Source: Anaerolineae bacterium (GTDB lineage: Bacteria > Chloroflexota > Anaerolineae > Aggregatilineales > Phototrophicaceae). Taken from it: a stretch of DNA of 41,140 nt. Below, piece by piece: positions 26,744-34,037 of the stretch (within the stretch, counting starts at the first letter, position 1; every line of letters begins with the position of its first letter). The translations under genes were made by a program, and so were the position numbers. The notes under the pieces were generated by a model that worked only from the letters and a program-made list of their open reading frames with translations, was not told the DNA's origin and made no database searches. The stretch is from NCBI GenBank assembly GCA_030950085.1, contig JAUZRW010000071.1, forward strand, positions 1 to 41,140, read 5' to 3'.

Positions 26744-26805
26744 TCGCAATTTGGGGCGAGATAATTCCTTCGCCCCTAACCATTATTTCTTGCCTCGCCA
26801 CCCTA

Positions 26806-26834
26806 TTGAAATCTGACCCATTCTGAACGATACT
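26806..26834 (+). promoter_or_regulatory. Promoter of the his leader / hisS transcript
   Basis: TTGAAA (26806-26811) and GATACT (26829-26834) are separated by exactly 17 bp. Initiation would fall near 26841, only about three bases before the leader-peptide ATG, making the leader nearly leaderless. A symmetrical GGGGCGA/TCGCCCC hairpin upstream (26753-26776) could end the DinB transcript. Confidence 0.55.
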
Positions 26835-26843
26835 TGATAGATT

Positions 26844-26894
26844 ATGAAAAATAAGCAAAGCGCATTATGGCGCTCACACCATCATCACAATTGA
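26844..26894 (+). CDS. Histidine leader peptide (16 aa, four consecutive His)
   Basis: The short frame encodes MKNKQSALWRSHHHHN and ends in TGA. The four His codons (CAC CAT CAT CAC, 26877-26888) are followed by one Asn and the stop. An in-frame TAG at 26838-26840 leaves ATG 26844 as the only normal start. No Shine-Dalgarno site is visible, but the predicted transcript start is almost at the ATG. A hairpin AGCGC/GCGCT (26859-26863 with 26870-26874) lies inside it and may pause the polymerase. The peptide itself is not expected to have a function; its translation senses charged tRNA-His. This is inferred from the arrangement with the downstream attenuator and hisS. Confidence 0.85.
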   Translation: MKNKQSALWRSHHHHN

Positions 26895-26904
26895 TAACGC
26901 AAAT

Positions 26905-26939
26905 CAACGTCCCGATAGAAACCGCATGGCGCGACGTTG
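26905..26939 (+). promoter_or_regulatory. Antiterminator of the hisS attenuator
   Basis: CAACGTC (26905-26911) and GACGTTG (26933-26939) form a perfect 7-bp stem. The second half overlaps the 5' arm of the terminator (26926-26934) and its loop, so the two structures exclude each other. A ribosome stalled on the His codons leaves 26905-26911 free. A ribosome reaching the stop codon at 26892-26894 would cover its first bases. Confidence 0.8.
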
Positions 26940-26956
26940 TTTCGCGCTATTTTTTT
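26926..26956 (+). terminator. Attenuator terminator upstream of hisS
   Basis: ATGGCGCGA (26926-26934) pairs with TCGCGCTAT (26942-26950) through nine pairs, one G-U, with loop CGTTGTT, and runs into seven T (26950-26956). It ends 43 bases before the hisS start, with no coding frame of its own to explain it. Confidence 0.88.
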
Positions 26957-26999
26957 GCCTATTAACCAATCCATTCTTTAATCATGAGGAGCTAACACC

Positions 27000-28334
27000 A
27001 TGACCAAAATTGAAGCCCGTACTGCCAAAGGAATGCGCGACTTTCTTCCGGCGGATATGCTTAAGCGCGAGTATGTCATCGGCATTGTTGAAGAGGTGTT
27101 TCAACTCTACGGTTACGAACCTCTGCAAACCCCCATTCTGGAAACATCAGAAACGCTACTCGGTAAATATGGTGAAGAGGCTGAGAATCTGATTTATAGT
27201 GCCAAACACGGACGACAACGTGATAGCAAAGTCGCAATGCGCTATGATTTGACAGTGCCATTGGCGCGAGTCGTGGCACAATACGAAAATCAACTGACGC
27301 TGCCCTTCAAACGTTATCAGATTGCCCCTGTTTTTCGCGGCGAGAATCCGCAACGTGGGCGCTTCCGTGAATTTTATCAGTGCGATGCCGATATCGTCGG
27401 CGTGGCGAATATGTCCGCCGATGCCGAACTCGTTAGCCTTGTAGTCACTGTCGTGCGTCGTTTGGGTTTCGATAAATTCACGGTGAAAATCAATAATCGC
27501 AAGTTACTAACAGGCATGGGGCAATATTCGGGTGTGCCAGATGACCAACTTGCTGATTTGTATCGCAGTGTGGATAAATTCGACAAGATGGGTGCAAAAG
27601 GTGTCGCTGCCGAACTCAAAGAACGGGGTATTGCTGATGATGTCATTGAGCGCATGTTAACGCTGCTGCAAACCAAAGGTGAAGGGATTGAAAGCCTTGA
27701 TAGTGTCGAAGAGGTGATGGGCAATTTCCCCATTGCAGTAGAGGCTATCAATGAATTACGCGAGATGGCAGAAAACCTGAAAATGCTCAATGTGCCATCC
27801 GAAAATTATCAATTCGATTTTACAGTGGTACGAGGTTTAGGCTACTATACGGGTCCCATTTTCGAGACAGTCTTAGATGATGGCAGTATCGGCAGCATTA
27901 GTGGCGGTGGGCGCTATGATGATTTGATTGGTATTTTCCGCAAAAACAGTTTGCCCACAACCGGAGTCTCACTCGGCATTGAACGCATCATTACGATTAT
28001 GGATGAAAAAAATATGTATCCAGCAAATATCGGTGGTACAGTGGTTGATGTGCTAGTAACGGTATTCAACAAAGAGATGCAAGGCGCATCATCCGCACTC
28101 GCACAAGGTCTTCGTAATGCCGGAATCCGTGCGGAACTATACATGACGGATAGCCGCCTCAAATTAGGGAAACAATTCAATTATGCGGATAAAAAAGGTA
28201 TCCCGATTGTGGCAGTTATGGGACCCGATGAAGCCGAAAAAAGCATCGTGCGCTTAAAGCAACTCAGTACAGGAGAAGAAATCACCCTAGCACAAAGCGA
28301 CGCTGCGGCAAAAATCCGCGAAATGCTAAATTAG
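27000..28334 (+). CDS. hisS: Histidyl-tRNA synthetase
   Basis: The 444-aa class II synthetase charges tRNA-His. Motif 2 reads FRGENPQRGRFREFYQCD, and the histidine-specific loops VRGLGYYTGPIFE and the GGGRYDDL/GVSLGIERI motif 3 region are intact. The C-terminal anticodon-binding domain (about 340-444) is present. GAGGAG lies eight bases before the ATG. It stands alone between the attenuator and a terminator, so the leader peptide 150 bases upstream should set its expression according to the level of charged tRNA-His. Confidence 0.96.
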   Translation: MTKIEARTAKGMRDFLPADMLKREYVIGIVEEVFQLYGYEPLQTPILETSETLLGKYGEEAENLIYSAKHGRQRDSKVAMRYDLTVPLARVVAQYENQLTLPFKRYQIAPVFRGENPQRGRFREFYQCDADIVGVANMSADAELVSLVVTVVRRLGFDKFTVKINNRKLLTGMGQYSGVPDDQLADLYRSVDKFDKMGAKGVAAELKERGIADDVIERMLTLLQTKGEGIESLDSVEEVMGNFPIAVEAINELREMAENLKMLNVPSENYQFDFTVVRGLGYYTGPIFETVLDDGSIGSISGGGRYDDLIGIFRKNSLPTTGVSLGIERIITIMDEKNMYPANIGGTVVDVLVTVFNKEMQGASSALAQGLRNAGIRAELYMTDSRLKLGKQFNYADKKGIPIVAVMGPDEAEKSIVRLKQLSTGEEITLAQSDAAAKIREMLN

Positions 28335-28341
28335 ATTGTTC

Positions 28342-28378
28342 AAATCCCCCTTCTTGATGCTTCGAGGAGGGGGATTTT
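28342..28378. terminator. Terminator after hisS
   Basis: AAATCCCCCT (28342-28351) pairs perfectly with AGGGGGATTT (28368-28377). It lies between convergent genes and can act in both directions. Confidence 0.85.
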
Positions 28379-28386
28379 GGGTGGGA

Positions 28387-31335
28387 TTATTCGTCGCCCA
28401 AGAATGTCGCTTCGTAGGGTTCAAAAGCATCAAATGTCGGGATGCGCTCTTCTAGCATTTCTGTTGGGACAATACCCGTACCCCATGTGCCACTGCTGGG
28501 CTTATTCCACACTTTAGCGAGACCATAGCGATAATAACCCAGTGTGAATTGATCCATCTCTGGCAGGTGATGTGTCCCACGCGCTTTCATCATCGCCTTA
28601 GTCGGATAATCTGGGTAGGTTGTACGCCCACTGGGATAACCAATCGTTTCGCCTTGATAAACCTGATAATTGACAAGTCGCTTACTATAGAACAAAAGCG
28701 GATTCCATGGTGTATTGTTGTCCATCGGTTGCACATGGTCATATAGGCTCAACAACTTACGAGGAAATCGGCGGTTTTTCAAATCCATATCACCCGACAG
28801 CAAGTGAACTTCATAATGTAGATGGTCATTGGTTGTCCAGCCGACAGGTGTGCCACCTAAACCGATAACATCCCCAGCTTTGACGACTTCTTTATGAGCG
28901 CGTTCTTTGTTGCTAGACAGATGCCCATAGGCGACTAGCACATTGCTCATCATGCGCCGACCTTTTGAATCACGATATTTTTCCGGCAAAAAGCACCATA
29001 AGCAGGTGGTGACTTCGGCACGATTACTCATGAAAATCCAGTTCTTGATAATCACGCCATCACTGACCGCTAATATTGGAGTGCCAGTTTTCACAATGAA
29101 GTCATAGCCATTGTGCATCCCACCGATTCGACTATACCAATTTGGCCAATTCCACAAAGCAAAGGTATTGGGTCCAAAGCCATTCACTTGCAAACTAGCG
29201 AATATTTCGTCATTGCTAATTTGCACAGGCAGCACATCAAAGGGGTCAGGAAGTCCGAGCTTTTCCTGCTGTGTCCACAGATATTCATAGCCTGATGGAT
29301 AGATTACATCCGGCAGTGCATTGATACGGGCATCGACACCTGCTTGAGTCAAGTTCCGCGATGGGGTGACTAACCATGCCGCCGCATACCCTTGTAGACC
29401 ATTGCTATCTTCAACTTTTATCCACTGATTATCGCTTTTGCTCATGCCTATTTTTTCAAGAACTGTTTCTTCATCTTCCAGAATCTTGAGTGGTGTACCT
29501 TTTGCCAAAATACCAATTGGCGTGTTATCTGTACTAGCATCGCCACGAAAATTGAGTTGCATTGTCGGCACAATAGAGAGTTCTTCTTCAGGCATATCAA
29601 TGATAATAACAGGAGGTTTCGGTTCGGTGTCAGTAGGGTCTGGGTCAATCACAATAGGCGGGTCAATAACGACTGTGACAGTGCCTTTTTCAGCATCCGT
29701 TAAGGGGCGCGACGGTTTCAGATACCACGCTGCGGCATAACCCTGTTGACCATCACTATCTTCAATCAGCACCCATTCTTTGGCACTGGATGGTTTCCCC
29801 ATTTTTTCGACTGCTTGAACGACATCCTCTGCGATTTTAAGCGCAACATTGCGCTCCAAAATACCAAATGATTTAGAATTGGAACGAGCATCAGCCCGAT
29901 AATTGAGCCGCGCTGTTGGAATTGCCATCACGGGGTCTAATGCTGGTTCAGGTGTGACTGTTTTTTCGCCATCAGCATTGTTATCAGTGCTGATATCGTC
30001 ATCCACAGGTGGCGTAATAACATCAACTGGCACGCCTACACTCGGCGAATCGCCGCCCACTTCGGCATCCGACTCGGAATCTGAGTCAGCTTCTGTGCTA
30101 TCACTGGCATCTATCTGTACTGGCTCTACTTTTACGGCGGTTTTAATGAGCTTGTCAAAGTGTGCTGCAAAACTTTCCATCAAATCTTCATAAGTTGCTT
30201 CGCGTCCACTGCCATTGTAATATGACGCAAAGGTGAAGAAGTCGCGTTTTTGTAATGCCTCAATCGCAGGAGATGTTGCCCGCGCTCCCTTGACAAAATC
30301 AAACAAGCCCAAAATTTGAGCATGTGAGCTACGCGCAAAGGCATCATACATTTGTTGGACACTCTCATAACCCAAGCGCGAATAATTGAAGCCCATAATT
30401 TGCGCCCCACCCATGCTGATACTTTTCAGGGCGGCTGTGTTATCTAATGAACGGGCAAATTCTAATATTTCGTGTTCACGGACTTGCCCATTGTGTACCC
30501 AATCCCATTCTTCCTCAGTATTGGCGCGGAATTTGTGTTGCGTCCATCCTTTACGCGCTTCCCGTGAAAATTGGAAATGACGGTTAAAGAGTGTTTCGTT
30601 CAGTTTGCCCCAATATTTGTAGAATTGATGCACTTCAAAGCGGATGGTTACTTTACCGGTATCACGGTGAAAGAAATTACCTGCGCTTTCTGTGCCAATC
30701 ACCCCGACAATCGCCGCTACGGGAATATTGTAACGGTCAGCTATAGCTTTAATCAGATTGCCATTTTCATTCCAGATACGAGCAGTCACTTCGGGACGTT
30801 TGCGTACTTCAAGATTATCAGTAGGGATAATGCGCTCTGGTACAAGTGAGATACTCATGAGTTCTGCGTCTTCAATGAGATAACCGCGTGTGATTTTTTC
30901 GCCCGGCAGAAGTTTACGGGTGAAAGAGGCAAAAATATAGCCATCACGACCTGCGTAACTAATGCGATACCAATCCCCTAATTCTTCTAGCACAGTCACT
31001 GCACGGTCAATTTTGACTGTGCCAATTGCTGCTTTGCTTGTTCCTGCCAATGGACGCACATTCAAACTCTGCGTTGTGATAACCACTTTATACGGTTCAA
31101 AAATGGGTTCAGAGTCAGATGTTACCTCATCTTCGACTTCTTCAATATTCAGATAGTCGCTTGCAACATAAGCTACTGTTCCATCTGCCAGTCGAATTTT
31201 TGCCCAGTTTTCATCACTGTTATCTAGGACATCAACGACTGTTCCCCGTTTGATTTGACCAATCGCTTTTAATGCTGTGCTGGTTGTTTTACGAACATTC
31301 AAGATGGCTGTTGTAACGGTGCCTTTCAGTGCCAT
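28387..31335 (-). CDS. Multidomain peptidoglycan hydrolase: SH3, muramidase, SH3, M23 peptidase
   Basis: The 982-aa protein has two N-terminal SH3b domains (about 5-62 and 83-143). A DUF3380-type N-acetylmuramidase follows (about 170-395, catalytic Glu216 in GTESAG, Glu234 in RFEVH). After an acidic linker come two more SH3b domains (about 475-540, 590-650) and an M23 endopeptidase (Zn ligands His741 and Asp745 in HNGYD, His805 in YGHLS, His840 in HLHYE). It could cut both glycan strands and peptide bridges. There is no signal peptide or membrane helix at the start (MALKGTVTTAILNVRK). GAGAGG lies six bases before the ATG, which makes a missed upstream signal unlikely. Export could use a holin-like or contractile system, or lysis. 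Confidence 0.85.
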   Translation of the reverse strand: MALKGTVTTAILNVRKTTSTALKAIGQIKRGTVVDVLDNSDENWAKIRLADGTVAYVASDYLNIEEVEDEVTSDSEPIFEPYKVVITTQSLNVRPLAGTSKAAIGTVKIDRAVTVLEELGDWYRISYAGRDGYIFASFTRKLLPGEKITRGYLIEDAELMSISLVPERIIPTDNLEVRKRPEVTARIWNENGNLIKAIADRYNIPVAAIVGVIGTESAGNFFHRDTGKVTIRFEVHQFYKYWGKLNETLFNRHFQFSREARKGWTQHKFRANTEEEWDWVHNGQVREHEILEFARSLDNTAALKSISMGGAQIMGFNYSRLGYESVQQMYDAFARSSHAQILGLFDFVKGARATSPAIEALQKRDFFTFASYYNGSGREATYEDLMESFAAHFDKLIKTAVKVEPVQIDASDSTEADSDSESDAEVGGDSPSVGVPVDVITPPVDDDISTDNNADGEKTVTPEPALDPVMAIPTARLNYRADARSNSKSFGILERNVALKIAEDVVQAVEKMGKPSSAKEWVLIEDSDGQQGYAAAWYLKPSRPLTDAEKGTVTVVIDPPIVIDPDPTDTEPKPPVIIIDMPEEELSIVPTMQLNFRGDASTDNTPIGILAKGTPLKILEDEETVLEKIGMSKSDNQWIKVEDSNGLQGYAAAWLVTPSRNLTQAGVDARINALPDVIYPSGYEYLWTQQEKLGLPDPFDVLPVQISNDEIFASLQVNGFGPNTFALWNWPNWYSRIGGMHNGYDFIVKTGTPILAVSDGVIIKNWIFMSNRAEVTTCLWCFLPEKYRDSKGRRMMSNVLVAYGHLSSNKERAHKEVVKAGDVIGLGGTPVGWTTNDHLHYEVHLLSGDMDLKNRRFPRKLLSLYDHVQPMDNNTPWNPLLFYSKRLVNYQVYQGETIGYPSGRTTYPDYPTKAMMKARGTHHLPEMDQFTLGYYRYGLAKVWNKPSSGTWGTGIVPTEMLEERIPTFDAFEPYEATFLGDE

Positions 31336-31448
31336 TATGACCTCTCTTTATGTGATTGTGAATAAAGTAACTCATATTACGCACTTGGCGATTTATCAGA
31401 CATTCGTATTGTAAAGGTGTTTCGCACAGTGATGAGTCGTCAGTTATC

Positions 31449-31513
31449 AGTTTACAGTTTACAGTTAGGCTAATTCCTTATGCTATTCTACTGTAAACTG
31501 TGGACTGTAAACT
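31449..31513. repeat. Doubled inverted repeat AGTTTACAGT / ACTGTAAACT
   Basis: Two overlapping AGTTTACAGT units (31449-31465) face two ACTGTAAACT units (31490-31499 and 31504-31513), so a hairpin of up to 10 bp can form in alternative registers. The surrounding gap 31336-31628 holds nothing else I recognise. Confidence 0.6.
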
Positions 31514-31628
31514 AAAAACTCGAATGCCATGTTCAATACTTTTGCTTTATCCTTCTGATGACCTATAACTGCGTAGCGTCAGTAAAGTAAATATTATTTT
31601 CTACGGTCTATCTTAGGTTGAAAGTGAG

Positions 31629-31880
31629 TTGACTATACACGTCAATCAAACAACGAAACCTAATCAAAAATTAGATTATATCGTATCAACTGTGTGGAAT
31701 GTTGATAAACCGTATCACTATTATAATATATCGTTAGAAAGTTTAGGGGGCATTCTGAGAGCAATTTGGAAAAATATAGGGGGAAGTCGGAATGTATGGC
31801 AACATCCCGACCTAAAATATGACCTATTCGCTGCCCATATCACCCATCATGGTGAATGTATCATAGAAGAATGTGTCTAA
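31629..31880 (+). CDS. Possible small hypothetical protein (83 aa)
   Basis: The frame starts at TTG and overlaps the end of the convergent Met/Asp-rich gene by 57 bases. The translation (DYIVSTVWNVDKPYHYYNIS..., then GGILRAIWKNIGGSRNVWQH) looks protein-like and does not derive from the neighbouring gene over most of its length. It has no clear ribosome site or ATG. It may be a real small gene, a gene remnant or chance. Confidence 0.25.
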   Translation: MTIHVNQTTKPNQKLDYIVSTVWNVDKPYHYYNISLESLGGILRAIWKNIGGSRNVWQHPDLKYDLFAAHITHHGECIIEECV

Positions 31881-32270
31881 TTCTTCCCGTAAAGCTGTAC
31901 AGGCTTCGTCTTCACCGTCAATATTTCCGATAGGCAACATCATGTCGTCCATCATCTCTTCGTCGTCCATCATCTCCTCATCTGCCATCTCATCGTCCAT
32001 CATCTCTTCGTCGTCCATCATTTCCTCGTCATCCATCATCGCCATCATTTCCTCAAAGAGTTCTGCATAGCGCCCTTTATCGAATGTGGAGAGATCCATC
32101 ATTTCTGACTGGAAACCATAGTCGTTTTCAGCGATGTACAGCATTGTGATGAGCGTGGAGTCGCAGACGGGAGTCATCATGTCATCTTGCGCAGAAACAA
32201 ATCCAAATGATGACAAGGACACAATACCGACAAGCAATAGTGAAAGTGTAATGCGAGTAAGTTGCTTCAT
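31824..32270 (-). CDS. Secreted Met/Asp/Glu-repeat protein
   Basis: A signal peptide (MKQLTRITLSLLLVGIVSLS SFGFVSAQ) precedes a 120-residue mature protein. Its middle is a tandem repeat of MMDDEE units (MMDDEEMMDDEEMMDD, interrupted by MADEE) coded by near-identical TCATCATCTCTTCGTCGTCC-like DNA (about 31945-32055 on the plus strand). Two Cys flank the repeat. AGGAGA lies nine bases before ATG 32270; the longer frame to 32327 is rejected. The high density of Met and acidic side chains suggests metal binding, for example copper or calcium, but I know no family for it. Confidence 0.7.
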   Translation of the reverse strand: MKQLTRITLSLLLVGIVSLSSFGFVSAQDDMMTPVCDSTLITMLYIAENDYGFQSEMMDLSTFDKGRYAELFEEMMAMMDDEEMMDDEEMMDDEMADEEMMDDEEMMDDMMLPIGNIDGEDEACTALREELDTFFYDTFTMMGDMGSE

Positions 32271-32477
32271 TTCTAATGTTCTCCTGTGATAAAAGTTAAA
32301 TAGTTTCAACTTGATATAGCACCACAAAGATAACGATGAAATCTATCATTGGCGTTTCAAAAATATGTCATAGAAATTACAATCAGCAAGCGTGTTGAGA
32401 AGCAAGCCCGTAAGCGTTACAATAGCATCCATTCGGAATTTAAGCACTTGGATAGAAATAACACAAAAGGAAAGTTT

Positions 32478-34022
32478 ATGAGTCGCCTGTTTCCACGGTC
32501 TAGTGGCATTTTACTACACCCGACATCCTTACCGGGTAAATTTGGCATCGGTGATTTAGGGGACTCTGCGTTTCGTTTTGTTGATTGGTTGCAAGAAAAT
32601 GGACAATCTATCTGGCAAGTCTTACCGCTTGGACCCACAAGCTATGGCGATTCGCCGTATCAAACCTTATCTGCATTTGCAGGCAATCCGAACTTGATTA
32701 GCCTCAGTCACTTTGTTGAATATGGTTGGTTTGAAGAATCTGATTTAGCTGATGTACCGGACTTCCCGACAGATAAGGTCGATTATGGCTGGGTGATTCC
32801 TTACCATGAAAAAATGTTGACATTAGGCTATCAACGATTCATCAAAAAAGGCACAGATAGCCAGAAAAAAGGCTTTGAGAATTTTGTGGCAGATAACGAA
32901 GATTGGCTAGAAGATTTTGCCTTATTTGCGGCGCTTAAAAAATATTATGGCGGCAAATCGTGGGTGGAATGGGACGATGCCGACTTGCTGCGCTATCAGA
33001 AAAAGGCTCTCGACAAGGCACGTAAAACTCATGTGACAGTGATTGATGAACAGCGTTTTTATCAATGGGTTTTCTTCCGCCAATGGTATCATCTCAAATA
33101 TTATGCCAATCAAAAAGGGGTGCGCTTATTTGGTGATATTCCCATTTTTGTGGCTCATGATAGCTCGGATGTTTGGGCAAACCAAGATTTGTACTTCCTT
33201 GAGGAAAATGGTCAACAAATTGTCGTTGCTGGTGTGCCGCCGGATTACTTTAGTCCGACAGGGCAGCGTTGGGGCAACCCACTTTATCATTGGGATAAGA
33301 TGAAAGAACAGGGTTATGATTGGTGGGCAAAACGCTTCAAGGCGATTTTGACATTTGTAGACTTAATTCGCATTGACCATTTTCGCGGCTTTGAGGCATA
33401 TTGGGAAATTCCGGCAAGCGAACCGACAGCGATGAAAGGCGAATGGCTACCCGGACCCGGTGCAGATTTTTTCCAAGTGATGACCGATAAACTGGGTAAA
33501 CTCCCAATTGTAGCGGAAGACTTAGGCGTGATTACAAAGGGCGTAGAAGCTCTGCGCGATGGTTTTAATCTACCGGGTATGAAGGTACTACAATTTGCAT
33601 GGAGCGATTCCAAAAATCCATTTTTGCCCCATAACCATTCAACAAATTGTGTGGTTTACACCGGAACACACGATAACAATACGACGATTGGCTGGTGGTT
33701 TGATGAAGTCGATGATGCCACGAGAAATTTTATGCAAACCTACCTTGAGCGCGAAATCCATGAAATCAACTGGCGCATGATTCAAGTTGCTATGATGTCT
33801 CCTGCTCATACGGCTATTTTCCCGATGCAAGATATTCTCAATCTTGGCGCAGAGGGGCGCATGAATACACCGGGTATCGAACAAGGGAATTGGACATGGC
33901 GCTTCACACAAGAGGCGTTTGACCATGACGGCAAAAATCGACTCAAGCACTTAACAGGTCTCTATCAGCGCCACCCCGACCAACAAGAAAAAATCTATGG
34001 TGATGCTGCTGTAAAATCATAA
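32478..34022 (+). CDS. malQ: 4-alpha-glucanotransferase (amylomaltase, GH77)
   Basis: This 514-aa GH77 enzyme disproportionates malto-oligosaccharides. Family motifs are present from the start (SGILLHPTSLPGKFGIGDLG) through the nucleophile region RIDHFRGFEAYWEIP, the acid/base region PIVAEDLGVIT, and the transition-state Asp in YTGTHDNNT. ATG 32478 is preceded by AAAAGGAAAG and matches the family N-terminus; the 43 upstream codons of the open frame are rejected. It lies 15 bases before a GH13 gene, forming a maltodextrin or glycogen operon in the cytoplasm. Confidence 0.95.
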   Translation: MSRLFPRSSGILLHPTSLPGKFGIGDLGDSAFRFVDWLQENGQSIWQVLPLGPTSYGDSPYQTLSAFAGNPNLISLSHFVEYGWFEESDLADVPDFPTDKVDYGWVIPYHEKMLTLGYQRFIKKGTDSQKKGFENFVADNEDWLEDFALFAALKKYYGGKSWVEWDDADLLRYQKKALDKARKTHVTVIDEQRFYQWVFFRQWYHLKYYANQKGVRLFGDIPIFVAHDSSDVWANQDLYFLEENGQQIVVAGVPPDYFSPTGQRWGNPLYHWDKMKEQGYDWWAKRFKAILTFVDLIRIDHFRGFEAYWEIPASEPTAMKGEWLPGPGADFFQVMTDKLGKLPIVAEDLGVITKGVEALRDGFNLPGMKVLQFAWSDSKNPFLPHNHSTNCVVYTGTHDNNTTIGWWFDEVDDATRNFMQTYLEREIHEINWRMIQVAMMSPAHTAIFPMQDILNLGAEGRMNTPGIEQGNWTWRFTQEAFDHDGKNRLKHLTGLYQRHPDQQEKIYGDAAVKS

Positions 34023-34037
34023 GGATACCTTAATAAC

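Noticed and set aside
26867-26965. A 32-aa open frame starting MALTPSSQL overlapping the his leader and attenuator.
   Set aside because: It has no ribosome site and runs through both arms of the terminator; the sequence is better explained by the His-codon frame and the RNA stems.
26750-26999. Possible T-box riboswitch before hisS.
   Set aside because: I see no T-box consensus or specifier stem; the region is fully used by promoter, leader peptide and attenuator.
31940-32055. Short tandem DNA repeats resembling a CRISPR-like array.
   Set aside because: They are in-frame MMDDEE codons without spacers. No cas genes or CRISPR array are seen in the window.
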